Positions 1 to 9,578 are shown, numbered from the stretch's first letter. The stretch: DNA of 64,000 nt from Gracilaria gracilis (GCA_030374805.1 JARGSG010000085.1:186001-250000), one strand, 5' to 3'. The notes: generated by a model from the sequence alone, not told the origin. Numbers and translations: made by a program.

Positions 1-539
1 TTTGAATTGTAGCGCGCTTTTCGTTTACGTTTTATGGTTTAAACAATGTTAAGGTCTTTATAAAGCTTCGTGGTCTTATAGAAATTTCGTTGCTTACTGT
101 ATCAATATCTGACGCGATACGCCTGCGTTTTGTGGTCTTGGTTAGGCTTGTTACGCTGTTTACAGTGTAGAATCAGCCAGTGGACTCTGGATACGTGAGG
201 CCTTTTTTTCTACGAGCTATCAGCCTAATGCTTTCTGGATCCATTTGGATTTCGGGGACTGTAACTGCATATTGCAGCAAGTCGCCTGGCTACTCGCAAA
301 TGAGCGGTAGTGATAGTCTTTTGCAGTACTGATCTCTGTTCCTCACGACCAGTGTGGGTGGCAAGCTTTTGCGTAGGTTCCCTTACCGCGCAAGCGATCA
401 AGACTACCGCCCGAGCGAGCTTGGTGCGACCCAGGCTCGCTACTTAACCAACCGCCAGCGGTCAACTAAAAGTAGGGAACCAGGAGGTGTCTGATTGAAC
501 TCTTTGGGCCCTCGCCTTCCTCCGTCTTCCACACCTCTT
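1..539. other. no gene recognised
   Basis: No open frame of convincing length or composition, no tRNA fold and no repeat shared with the rest of the window was seen here. It is the unexplained left flank of the dispersed repeat that begins near 540. Confidence 0.5.
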
Positions 540-677
540 AGCTTTCATACCCCGCTCTTGAACTCAAAGGAATCTCTCTCGCGGCTTTTTTTGCGACCTC
601 TAGAGAGCCGAAGGGTTTAGTTAGGTCGCAAAATTATCGAATGAGAAATCGCTTGTAAGTTATCACTCCCTCAATTT
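540..677 (+). repeat. dispersed repeat, left part (split by the MULE)
   Basis: This stretch matches about 16062-16199 closely. Its continuation lies on the far side of the Mutator-like element (8424-8827). It contains a short inverted repeat (TTTTGCGACCT at 589-599 and its complement at 623-633) that is kept in the second copy. No coding function is visible. Confidence 0.85.
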
Positions 678-892
678 GGGCTCGAGCCGAATCGACACGA
701 CGTCGCCGAAGTAAAAACCCCAGCCAATCAGAAGCCGGGGCTCAACAAGTGGTACCCATCTATTTGGCCTGCATATGCAGGTAGAGCTCCGGCCCAACCA
801 GCTCCCGTTTCTTGACCTCTACCCCAATGGGAGAGTGGGGCTCAACATCGGCCCCTTCTCTCCCAATCTTCTGTGGCCAAGTACGTAGACCG
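678..892 (+). repeat. MULE left terminal inverted repeat
   Basis: The 215-bp left end is the reverse complement of 8209-8423 with about three mismatches. It includes the palindromes GGCTCGAGCC and GCATATGC. Such long ends are the expected transposase binding sites in this superfamily. Confidence 0.93.
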
Positions 893-1206
893 TGTGTGTC
901 AGTGATGTCAACGAAAGCGTCGTCGACAATATTGGCTCGTAAACATTTGAATGACATCCACGACGTCGTCCATGGCGTCATTTTGTGTTTACCCCACCAC
1001 CACAATCACACCCTTTCTCTTTGATCATCGTTTTCTTACTCTCTTTGTCCCATAGGCACTTTCGATGACTGTAGAAATGTCCAAGATGAATATCAGTTCC
1101 AGTACGTTTGGCACAATTATAGATACTTTGCAACTAACCATGTCTAACTCCATTTTGTATTGAGATTCTAGGCCTACCTTTTAACCACATAATTCTACAA
1201 TCTGTA

Positions 1207-3318
1207 ATGGCTACAGATGAAAACAAAAAGGCCTCAGACCTATGCAGTGTGTTTTACAAAACGTTAGCTCTCAAAACAGGAATGAACATATCGCTTTCAG
1301 CTCAGAGATGCTCTTTAGTCCACAAACATGTGTACAGCATTGTGAGAGCCGAAATGGATCACAACCCTCTAGTCTCTCTGGTACACAGCTCGGTAGAGTC
1401 ATCCATGATATCTGCCGATGTAATGACATCTGCATTAATGGATATGAAACCAAAACCAGGCGTATGTATCTGTTCGTGTGATACAGGTGCTACTTTATCT
1501 GGTTATGTAAGACGGTTGAAAGCAAATCCGTTAGAACGCGGAATGTTCTTCGAGAACCTGAAAAGATCGTTCACCAAAAAATTGGGTGGTGATGACAATA
1601 TTCACACAGTGCTGGTTCCGTTGAACTTAAATGGTAACCATTGGGGCGTTTTGGTTGGGCACCGTTACATCGGACCTCCGCGTGCAAGAAGGGAGAGGCC
1701 TACTGTTTACTTCGGTGATAGCTTGCGGACTTCTTGTTCGAAAGAGATACTGATGTTCTTCAAAGAAGTCTTTGAATATGCAATTCTGGATGAAAAAGTT
1801 ACTGCTACAGCTTCGAAGAGGAACTACGTGCTGGACACCAGAGGCTACAAACGTCAGACAGACGGCTTCAGTTGTGGATGCTATGTTCTGGCAGTTGCTG
1901 GTGAGCTCGCCGTTGACAGAGGCTTTATACCAAAGCAGACTTACAAGTCTGGATGTAGAAGCACCCTCTCAGAGCGCTATCGATGGGCGGCTCTGAAAAG
2001 TCGTATACTTCAGGTTTTCATGGCTTCGATTTTCTTTGAAACTAACGATGTAACCGAGTGTATGATTATGGACTATCGCCGGAATCAACGCGCTCATTAT
2101 TTCCAGGAACGTGATGTTGGGCGTTCAAGGCTGAAAAGCTTGCGGAATCCCCTGCTACGACGCTCCGACTTCAGTTTACCCTTCGAGGTAAGGACACTGA
2201 CCCCAGTATCCGTTATAAATGGATATGCAGCAGGCGACAAAGTGGTTGATCTATCAGTAGATGATAGAAAGAAGATAGTTCAGAACAATCACAGTGCTGG
2301 TATCGATGTTCCTCTGGCGGAGAGTGCCAGAAATACATATGGAGTTTATGAAGGCAGTGCTACAGGGGCGGAACAGAAAGAAATTGGACGTAATGGGAGT
2401 AACGCAGATGATTCTCTCCATAGCTCGGGCGCTCTAATCGAGACGCCTATCCCTCACGACGCAGTGCAGCGACCTACCTCTCTGAAAGAGGTAAAGAAGA
2501 GTCGAGAATACATTCGCTCTGAAGTACGCAGGAGAGTACAGTATGAGAATGCTCATTTACCGCCTGTTTGCCGCAGAATCTCAAGGCCCAAAGTCAGGTT
2601 TCTGGATTCGGAAAAGCGAGCTGAGCGAAAGGCAATTGTAAAGCAGGTGCTTCAAGACGTTCTACAAGACGTTTTATCGTGCTCCCTACACGGAATACTA
2701 CCTCCTGAGGAAGAGAAGGACAGTCGTCAGTACGCAGGGGAGGCGAAGGACATACTGGATTTCATTTCGAGTATAAGCAGGCGTACAGGATTCTTTTTTA
2801 CGTTGCATTACTTCAGATATGTGCGGAGACCTCCTAAGAAGAATTTACGTCTTCTAACCGCCCGCTTTCGGTGTGTGCAGCACAAAGAAAAGTGCCCAGC
2901 GGGTATCGTTGTCGGATTGCCGCGGATCAGCTCTCGAAACTGGCTGGTGCAGGTAAACTTCAACCACTCGCATAAAGCAAGTGGGGCTCCCGAAGCATTC
3001 ATTCAAGATCATTATGGCGCAGTTGAAGCAAGAATGATAAAGCAATTCCACGCATTTCGGGGAAGGGTTACGGGAAAGAAGCAAGGCTTCTGGGATGTAC
3101 TCTACAGCAAAAGCTTCCCTCGCCATACAATGGGCTCTCATTTGGACGGAAACCCCAATAGAACTATCTTCAATGACGGCGTTGTGGTTGAGGAAGGCTT
3201 CCTACCCTTGTATCTCGAGATGGACAGCCGCTTCCAATTCAACCGAGGCCAGTGGCGTCGCGACCAATTCTGCGTCCTGTATCGGTGGTCGTACGTACTC
3301 CAGCACCTTCGATCATGA
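1207..3318 (+). CDS. Ulp1-like cysteine protease fused to a C-terminal zinc finger (MULE-encoded)
   Basis: The 703-residue protein has a Ulp1/SENP-type (clan CE, C48) peptidase domain at about 60-245. The catalytic set is visible: His145 in NHWGVLVG, Asp171 in YFGDS, Gln217 and Cys223 in DGFSCGCYV. This family cleaves SUMO-like conjugates; the substrate here is unknown. A long linker follows. Near 560-600 there is a Cys-X6-Cys-X23-His-X-His arrangement like the WRKY-GCM1/FAR1 fingers of MULE transposases, so the protease may bind DNA. Ulp1-like genes captured by Mutator-like elements are known in plants; the added finger is less usual. The start is the first ATG. The stop overlaps the next gene's ATG in ATGA (3315-3318), hinting at coupled translation or at one transcript with two frames. 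No intron is evident. Confidence 0.85.
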   Translation: MATDENKKASDLCSVFYKTLALKTGMNISLSAQRCSLVHKHVYSIVRAEMDHNPLVSLVHSSVESSMISADVMTSALMDMKPKPGVCICSCDTGATLSGYVRRLKANPLERGMFFENLKRSFTKKLGGDDNIHTVLVPLNLNGNHWGVLVGHRYIGPPRARRERPTVYFGDSLRTSCSKEILMFFKEVFEYAILDEKVTATASKRNYVLDTRGYKRQTDGFSCGCYVLAVAGELAVDRGFIPKQTYKSGCRSTLSERYRWAALKSRILQVFMASIFFETNDVTECMIMDYRRNQRAHYFQERDVGRSRLKSLRNPLLRRSDFSLPFEVRTLTPVSVINGYAAGDKVVDLSVDDRKKIVQNNHSAGIDVPLAESARNTYGVYEGSATGAEQKEIGRNGSNADDSLHSSGALIETPIPHDAVQRPTSLKEVKKSREYIRSEVRRRVQYENAHLPPVCRRISRPKVRFLDSEKRAERKAIVKQVLQDVLQDVLSCSLHGILPPEEEKDSRQYAGEAKDILDFISSISRRTGFFFTLHYFRYVRRPPKKNLRLLTARFRCVQHKEKCPAGIVVGLPRISSRNWLVQVNFNHSHKASGAPEAFIQDHYGAVEARMIKQFHAFRGRVTGKKQGFWDVLYSKSFPRHTMGSHLDGNPNRTIFNDGVVVEEGFLPLYLEMDSRFQFNRGQWRRDQFCVLYRWSYVLQHLRS

Positions 3319-5705
3319 ACGACGTTGTTGGCCCATATGGAAATGGAGCTCTGGGTGATGATGCCGACCGTACCTCGGAGGCCTTTGGAACTGACGTCGG
3401 TGGAGTATGTTGTGGAGAGAATGACGTCACGGAGGAAATTGACGTCAACGATTCAAGTAAAAATTGTTTCGTTCAGAGTGGCATACCGTTAATCACCGAA
3501 GAGACTAAGACAGGCCAGTCGCAGACGATATTTGGAGGGGACCCCGTCCTGGAGTTTAACCGTGAGGAACGAGACACTCTGGTAACGGCCCTGTCGCATG
3601 GTGAAGTGGGAGACATACCAACCATGACGCAGTACGTACAGCAACGAGCCAGTGAAGACGGGTCCGAACTCATTGAACAGTTCTTGTTCTTAGATGAAAA
3701 CGAAGAAGTGCCCAATGAACTCATCGTCATACCAAAGGTGGAAGATGAACCAGATAAAAACATCACGCCGAGCTCTGAAGGAACAGATACTGGTAGCACC
3801 AATGAAGATGATGGCGAAGGAGATACACAGGAGCTCGACGTTCATGATGTTTTTAAAGCGGCTGTTATATCTTATTTCAGAAGCTTGGATGTCCATGCTC
3901 CCGGTCTGGACGTCGTAAAGGAGGTTCGATATATCTCAGAATGCCTTGGGTACAGTCTAAAATGTAGAACGTCGATGTTTGTAGGAGAGAAGTGTGGAGG
4001 GGTGGATCCGGAGCATGGGCGTGTCGAAGACACTCGTGTGCTGAAGAAATGCATACTGAAATGTCGGAAACGTAACAGGAAGCAGCTATGTAACTTCTCT
4101 TTGACAATTAAGACTTTGGTGCCCGAAGATGAGGATGACGGTAGATGCTACGTGGGAGACTTCAGGGAAGCTACACACAATCACCCCCCTTCCAAAGAAA
4201 ATGGGGGGATCAGACACTTAACTCCGAAGATGCGTTCGGAAGCCTTCGATATGACGAATAGGCTACATATAAGCCTCGTGGACACTGTGAGGTTTCTGTC
4301 GAATAAGTACGGGGTGCCGATTAATGTGCGTTCTGTACGGCAGTTGGTAGGTTACAATCGGGAAGTTAGTTATCCAAAGGACCTGGAGTGCACGAAGTTG
4401 CTGCAAAACTTAGTCGGTTTGCATGAGGAAGACGTACAAAACAAGTTCGCATTCAGTTGTGACAGAGAAGGCAGAATATCGTCCGTTTGCTGGGCGTTTA
4501 AAGAGTGGATTGAAGACTATAAAAGGTTTGGGGTGGTACCCGGCGTCTCAGTCGATTGCAAGGCTATCGCTAATCGTTATGGTTTCCCTGTCTTTACAGT
4601 TAATGGAAGAGGAAACGATGGGTTCACTTTAACATTCTTCATGGCGTTTATGAACGGAGAAACGGAGGAAGACTTCACAGAGATTCTGAACAGGTTTAAG
4701 TCCATGATACCAATCTCTCCATCCCTAATAACCATGGATCAAAGCTTCGCTTGCATCGCTGCAGCGGAGAAGGTGTTTGAGACGTCATTCATCTCCTTAG
4801 ATGAATGGCATCTCAATCAGAACCAGATGAAAAATGTTGCATCGTGGTGCGCGAAGATTGGACGGTCCCAGTGGTGCGACGCTATGAGTAGGGATCTGTT
4901 CAACCTAAGGCGATCTCGCTCCCTCTCTTCATTCACGACCCGACGAGCAGAGTTCGAGAATGAGTACTTTTCTGGATATACAGAGAAACTACCTGTATGG
5001 TTTACTTATCTCTACGTGCATAGACCCCAGCTGGTGGTCGCATGCTTTCGAAATGCTGCTATCCCGCGTTCGTATCTCTTCCAAGGAACCGGGTACACTG
5101 AGGCGTCTAATGCCGGGTACAGGGCATACATATTGGCGAAGAAGGTGCCGTTCAGTGCAATACCTCGCCAACTAAAGTGGCTCACCTCACGAAGAGCGTC
5201 AGAGCGAAATGAGTCTCGTCTTCGCTCTATGACCGCGGTGAGCTCCCGTTTTAGATCCATTCGTGATTGTCAGCTCCCTCTCCCTACCCAAGTGGTTGAT
5301 GAGCTTATTTCGGAGTATACAAGCTACAGCCTAACGAAGTTTAAGGAAATAAGCGTCGTACCATCACGTAATTATGTGGTAACCTGCGCCTCCGTCTTAT
5401 CAATCGATGATGTACACTGGCCAGAGCTGATCGACGAGTACAAGCAATGTATCAAGGTCGTGGCCTGTTTTGACCTCACATGGAGCGTTTGTTTGGTACA
5501 AAAGGTCGACAACCCTCCTCCACGAGAACGAAGGGCATTGAAGGTTCTGTTCGCGAGAAGGGATGTAGAGAGCGAGGATGGTGGAGACAGCGAGTTATTG
5601 GCACGATGCGATTGCATGAAAACCCAATCGATGGGCTTCCCTTGTCGCCACATTATGAATGTGCCATGGTTTACGGGGATATGGCCGAACAGATTCCCCG
5701 TTTGA
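3315..5705 (+). CDS. MULE transposase (Mutator superfamily)
   Basis: About 796 residues from the ATG at 3315; the frame also opens upstream only through a GTG. After an acidic N-terminus there is a FAR1/WRKY-GCM1-like zinc finger (Cys pair near 255-265, then His-X-His in ATHNHP). The MULE transposase core follows, with the first Asp at about 414 (GVSVDCKA) and the second at about 475 (ITMDQSF), then the typical downstream segment DEWHLNQN. A SWIM zinc finger of form CxCx9CxH closes it (Cys765, Cys767, Cys777, His779). The protein would bind the terminal repeats and cut and join the element. The frame stops 26 codons after the SWIM motif, where many family members continue; a third ORF in another frame overlaps this end. 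The third acidic catalytic residue was not assigned. Confidence 0.88.
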   Translation: MNDVVGPYGNGALGDDADRTSEAFGTDVGGVCCGENDVTEEIDVNDSSKNCFVQSGIPLITEETKTGQSQTIFGGDPVLEFNREERDTLVTALSHGEVGDIPTMTQYVQQRASEDGSELIEQFLFLDENEEVPNELIVIPKVEDEPDKNITPSSEGTDTGSTNEDDGEGDTQELDVHDVFKAAVISYFRSLDVHAPGLDVVKEVRYISECLGYSLKCRTSMFVGEKCGGVDPEHGRVEDTRVLKKCILKCRKRNRKQLCNFSLTIKTLVPEDEDDGRCYVGDFREATHNHPPSKENGGIRHLTPKMRSEAFDMTNRLHISLVDTVRFLSNKYGVPINVRSVRQLVGYNREVSYPKDLECTKLLQNLVGLHEEDVQNKFAFSCDREGRISSVCWAFKEWIEDYKRFGVVPGVSVDCKAIANRYGFPVFTVNGRGNDGFTLTFFMAFMNGETEEDFTEILNRFKSMIPISPSLITMDQSFACIAAAEKVFETSFISLDEWHLNQNQMKNVASWCAKIGRSQWCDAMSRDLFNLRRSRSLSSFTTRRAEFENEYFSGYTEKLPVWFTYLYVHRPQLVVACFRNAAIPRSYLFQGTGYTEASNAGYRAYILAKKVPFSAIPRQLKWLTSRRASERNESRLRSMTAVSSRFRSIRDCQLPLPTQVVDELISEYTSYSLTKFKEISVVPSRNYVVTCASVLSIDDVHWPELIDEYKQCIKVVACFDLTWSVCLVQKVDNPPPRERRALKVLFARRDVESEDGGDSELLARCDCMKTQSMGFPCRHIMNVPWFTGIWPNRFPV

Positions 5706-6424
5706 GGGAGGTTCTTGATGATTATATTGAAGTGGAAGGTTTCTTTGATGACTACTGGAAGTCAGATTCAGAGCAATTTGACTATCTTCGGGTCTGCGAT
5801 CTACGAAAAGAGGCGCGTGTCCTGGACATGATCAGTCTACGGAATGTAATGGTATCGAACGGTGATGAGAAGTCCGAGGTAGTTGCCCAGGATATTGATT
5901 CTTTTTTGAAGACGGTGGCGGAGGAGGAGGTCGGCACTTGCGTAAAATGGTCTGATGCCCAGGCAATGTTTGACCAAATTAGGCGCGTAACATCGGGTAT
6001 GGGTCCGTATGCGGTTAACCACTTTCAGCAGGTATTGAACATAGCAATGGAGAGCTACAAGCAGGGAAGTTTACCGTCTCTTTCTGTGTTCAAGACATTC
6101 AAAGTGGGCGAAAATCCCAATGCACAGAAAGAATTAGTGCGGTGGGAGAACAGTTCAGTACCCTTTATCCAAGCTCCGAACAAAGCCAACGTTAAGATTG
6201 TGAAACGAAGGAAGAGCTACACGGAACGCTTTAGAGCGAAAAAGGCGAAGGTAATTGGATGTGGTGAGGAGCGCTACGAATGCTCCCAGGACGAGCATTC
6301 ACAAGACAGGTATGGATCGCAAGCCCAAATACAATCTTCGCGGGGTCGAAGCGAACATACCCGAGCCGCTGTAGATAATGCATTAAGTTTAGCGCTCAGT
6401 ATCGTGGAGAATAGAGACAATTAG
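5666..6424 (+). CDS. third MULE ORF, possible C-terminal continuation of the transposase
   Basis: A 252-residue frame begins at an ATG inside the end of the transposase gene and runs in a different frame. It is open further upstream over the transposase coding region. The C-terminus is basic (KRRKSYTERFRAKKAKV), suggesting nuclear localisation or nucleic-acid binding. No domain was recognised. Because the transposase frame ends shortly after its SWIM finger, this segment may be its natural C-terminus, separated by a one-base change, a ribosomal frameshift or an unseen splice. It could also be a separate short protein. No canonical -1 slippery heptamer was found at the overlap. Confidence 0.55.
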   Translation: MVYGDMAEQIPRLREVLDDYIEVEGFFDDYWKSDSEQFDYLRVCDLRKEARVLDMISLRNVMVSNGDEKSEVVAQDIDSFLKTVAEEEVGTCVKWSDAQAMFDQIRRVTSGMGPYAVNHFQQVLNIAMESYKQGSLPSLSVFKTFKVGENPNAQKELVRWENSSVPFIQAPNKANVKIVKRRKSYTERFRAKKAKVIGCGEERYECSQDEHSQDRYGSQAQIQSSRGRSEHTRAAVDNALSLALSIVENRDN

Positions 6425-6578
6425 GGCAACACGAAATACAGGTACTACATGACATGTATAATATTCTTTAAAGGCAACACTGAGTACTTGCTATATGATG
6501 GTTTTTCGTATCGCAGGTGGGGTAGCAGAACAGCTCCACCGTAACATGTATTTATTGCTCCCAACAACGTAAGCAGTT

Positions 6579-6651
6579 TATAAGAGGGCATGTGCTCGCA
6601 AGTTTCTCACACAAGTTGTGTGAGAAACGTGAGAGTACATGCCCTCTCATA
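6579..6651. repeat. near-perfect 36-nt snapback inverted repeat
   Basis: The arms (6579-6614 and 6616-6651) are complementary except at about four positions, with a single-base loop. The central TTTCTCACACAA/TTGTGTGAGAAA pair is perfect. It lies about 155 bp after the third MULE ORF and could form a hairpin 3' end, or be a small nested insertion. Confidence 0.8.
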
Positions 6652-7046
6652 AAAAGAACACAATTGCAACAGTATCGCTTAGCCTGTGACTCTGTCCTCG
6701 GCCCCATAGCTTTCTGGCCTTTATATACTCCAAACCGTGGTATAAAACAAAGCAATAATATCCAAGAAGGAAACAAAATCGCCGCATCGTCATTGTGGCT
6801 TTGTGCTGAAGGGTGTGTTTTCCTTCATATCTGCACGAAACATGCCGGTATGACAAAACAAATACCTCCAACACAATTTCACAAGGACTACAGCTGCCAC
6901 AGTCCTCATCATTTTACTAACTCTGTAGCCATATTCTGCTCTCATTGCACCTGCACAGCCGATTATTATAGTCACCACAACACGACGAAATCATAATTAC
7001 TTGCCTATAAATACCGTCCTTCATGTTTTACATGATCGAACATTTT

Positions 7047-7153
7047 TGCCTCACGTTGCGACCTTTTTGATGTCTGAGTTGGCTGGAGGAGGTTGTATAG
7101 TCTACATCCGTCTCCAGCTGACGCGGACATCACAACGGTCGCCACGTGAGGCA
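7047..7153. repeat. imperfect long inverted repeat in the MULE 3' region
   Basis: Positions 7047-7063 pair with 7137-7153 (16 of 17), and pairing continues more loosely inward around CTGGAG/CTCCAG. The fold would be a hairpin of about 107 nt. No ORF is associated with it. Confidence 0.65.
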
Positions 7154-7198
7154 AAGTCTCTTAAGGTGGAAGAAACTGTCACAAATGACCGTTGTTAC

Positions 7199-7241
7199 AA
7201 TGTTTTCTTACCTCATACGGTATATACGGTAAGAAAACATT
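7199..7241. repeat. perfect 14-bp inverted repeat
   Basis: AATGTTTTCTTACC (7199-7212) and its exact complement (7228-7241) are separated by 15 bp. It is the third hairpin in the gene-free part of the MULE. The rest of 7242-8208 shows no gene. Confidence 0.75.
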
Positions 7242-8208
7242 ATTGGAGCCAGTCTTTGTTTGTGTTTCTGCACCCACAACAACGAAGCATTACCTTAAAC
7301 AAGAGATAAACTCTTTACTTCTTCACAAACGAATTCAACATACCTATCTACTCGAGTGCCCAACCCAGTGTAAAACAATTCACGAGGATATTGATGTGTG
7401 CACATTAATATAACTCACATCTTTTCCATTCATGACCGTGAAAAAAATCACCTAGGAATGTAAAGGCATGTATTATGTTAGTCAGAGCATGTGTCTAGAA
7501 TTGGTAACCTCCTGATCTATTAGGAGATCGGAAAAGTTGTAAAAGTTTCGAAAAGTTTATATGCAGAACGTACCTTGAGTATAGGTTACAAGATATTTGC
7601 TTCTGCAAGCAGGAAATACGGCAATGTCTTTTCGTCACACAACACCTCTTTTTCCACGAAGTATGAGCCTGCCGAATATCGAAAAGTAGACGAAGTCACA
7701 TTATTTTGTTTACGGGGTTCTCGGGATGTATGATCAAGCATTATGTCAAAAGCATGTGTTTGCGTTATGGCCGAGATAAAACAATCATTTTATTCGCCAC
7801 TTGGTTAGATTTGATACAGAACGTTGGATTTGTGAATTGATTGTGTTACCGTACCGGGGGTTATGTTGTCCATTTGTCTGTTGGTGAGAATAGCGCAATA
7901 CATTCTAGTTAGCTCCATATGACAAGATTAGTTAGAAAGAGACTTTCAATCAATGATTAATACAAGGAATCGATTGTAATGGAACTAAGTAACATCTGTA
8001 AATACGAGAAGGTGTCAGAAATGCACGCTGGGACTGTCGCAAGAGCGATATACAAAACAAAACAAGATTGTAGGCAATGTTGGGGAATGAAGAAGACGTC
8101 ACAGGAGTGCAACTCCAAACCGGATGGTGGATGAAAGCATAGGGTCTCAGTTCTCGTTCAAAAAGCGCGCGCTTTGGAGCGGGAGCACGCGCTCTACGTA
8201 CTAGTACG

Positions 8209-8423
8209 CGGTCTACGTACTTGGCCGCAGAAGATTGGGAGAGAAGGGCCCGATGTTGAGCCCCACTCTCCCATTGGGGTAGAGGTCAAGAAACGGGAGC
8301 TGGTTGGGCCGGAGCTCTATCTGCATATGCAGGCCAAATAGATGGGTACCACTTGTTGAGCCCCGGCTTCTGATTGGCTGGGGTTTTTACTTCGGCGACG
8401 TCGTGTCGATTCGGCTCGAGCCC
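8209..8423 (-). repeat. MULE right terminal inverted repeat
   Basis: This is the inverted partner of 678-892, also 215 bp. Just inside it lie overlapping short palindromes built on TACGTA and TACTAGTA (about 8193-8217). Confidence 0.93.
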
Positions 8424-8827
8424 TCAATTTGAATGCTTCGCAGTCGGTGCGCGTAGTCGCGCGAGCATCGTGCATGGCGTGAGTGCGCAGATTGTGCCCG
8501 TACCACTGAAGGGAAGGCCCATTGGACTAGCCTTAACCCTCTTACCTTCCATGATACGGACAAGTTGAGGGTTAGCGTTAGCCCTCATAATCGTGACTAC
8601 ACTGAGCTGGGTTTTGCCTAGAGGTTTGCACGTATGGTAGGATGGGTTTGCTTCAAGCTCATTGCTCTACCCTTGGTACATTGGACAACGCCTTTGCAGC
8701 TTGGAAATTATGTGGAGTATCGTTGGTAGTAAGCTTTGATCCAATTTGATTTGAGAGAGAAGACGAAAATGGGGGAAGAGAGAGATATCTCTCTTGCTTC
8801 AGATCAAGGCAACTTCCTCTCATCGGA
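8424..8827 (+). repeat. dispersed repeat, right part (split by the MULE)
   Basis: This is the continuation of the repeat at 540-677. It matches 16193-16598 nearly base for base, then diverges after a shared CTTCCTCTCATC. No protein-coding function was recognised. Confidence 0.87.
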
Positions 8828-9019
8828 CTAGAGTGTTGACTGTACAACAAACGTCACCACGTTAAAAGTAACAACGATGTTTCGAATGAGTCTAAAGTCC
8901 TTGAAAAGGATTCAAATAGTACAAGCGCTAACCTGACCTGCTTTTATGAGCGCGAACCTTCATTTATGAACGTTTAGTGCTTGAAACAGGCTGAGCTATT
9001 TAGTTACATATCGCTTTTC

Positions 9020-9229
9020 TCAAACACAAGCATTGTGTGTGATATGAAAATGTGCGGAAAGGTTCTTTGCCACTGACAAAAACAAGCATGGAGAAAATCG
9101 TATGCTTCTTTGCCGGTGCTCTTCTGCATTAAAGCTCAGTTTATTATGCATATCATATATGGGAATGGTGGAGTCAAACGAATCTGCTGTGAACACACAG
9201 CTGAGTTTGCGGATGTAATGGCACACCAT
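9020..9229 (-). CDS. conserved 69-residue ORF of the duplicated unit, copy A
   Basis: This ATG-initiated ORF (start MVCHYIRKLS) is kept at the same length, without stops or indels, in three copies (here, 16628-16837 and 45919-46128), although many residues differ. It faces away from the 302-codon gene. There is no signal peptide, membrane segment or known motif apart from a few Cys. It may be a small real gene or a chance open frame in a conserved control region; the many replacement changes weaken the coding case. Confidence 0.3.
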   Translation of the reverse strand: MVCHYIRKLSCVFTADSFDSTIPIYDMHNKLSFNAEEHRQRSIRFSPCLFLSVAKNLSAHFHITHNACV

Positions 9230-9570
9230 TAATGGTTTCAGTTCTCGCTATGAAGTGCATTCTCATGGTCCAAGTACTCATGAAGAGAGGGATAAATGAT
9301 GTGAGCAGGATGTGAGGGATACAAAGTATGGTCTGGTTCTGGAGTTGAGGTGTCCAGGACGGTTCTCAAAATTCATCATAGTTGGAATGACTGCAGTTTT
9401 GCTCAATGGTACATTATGTCAGTCACGTCCCGCATTTGACCTCACCAATCGACCTCCCAAACCTACGCATGTAATGAAGGAGAGGGAGCACAGAAATGCA
9501 AATTGATGAGACACGAACAGAATGAAGTTCCTGTGGTGATAGTGCATTCATATTGTAGTTGTCAAAAGGG

Positions 9571-9578
9571 TATAAAGC
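9571..9578 (+). promoter_or_regulatory. TATA box of the 302-codon gene, copy A
   Basis: TATAAAGC lies 100 bp before the ATG at 9671 within the motif AAAAGGGTATAAA. The same placement and flanks occur before both paralogues (13846 and 46470). Confidence 0.7.

Larger units (their letters stand above)
678..8423 (+). mobile_element. complete Mutator-like DNA transposon (MULE) with Ulp1 and transposase genes
   Basis: The element is bounded by 215-bp terminal inverted repeats (678-892 and 8209-8423) that differ at about three positions. They begin with GGGCTCGAGCC, whose inner ten bases are a palindrome. The flanks carry a direct repeat TCAATTT (671-677 and 8424-8430). If the terminal CCC is counted as target, the repeat is ten bases, CCCTCAATTT, closer to the 8-11 bp usual for MULEs. 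A paralogous repeat at 16062-16605 has the same flanks without the element. Inside are a Ulp1-like protease gene, a MULE transposase gene and a third ORF on the plus strand, then about 1.8 kb without an evident gene but with three inverted repeats. Near-identical ends and long ORFs indicate a young copy. The frame change between the transposase and third ORF leaves open whether it is fully functional. Confidence 0.93.

Noticed and set aside
9312-9506. 64-codon plus-strand frame conserved in copies A and B (9312 and 46211)
   Set aside because: It opens at GTG, lies in the promoter region of the 302-codon gene, and its similarity only reflects duplication.
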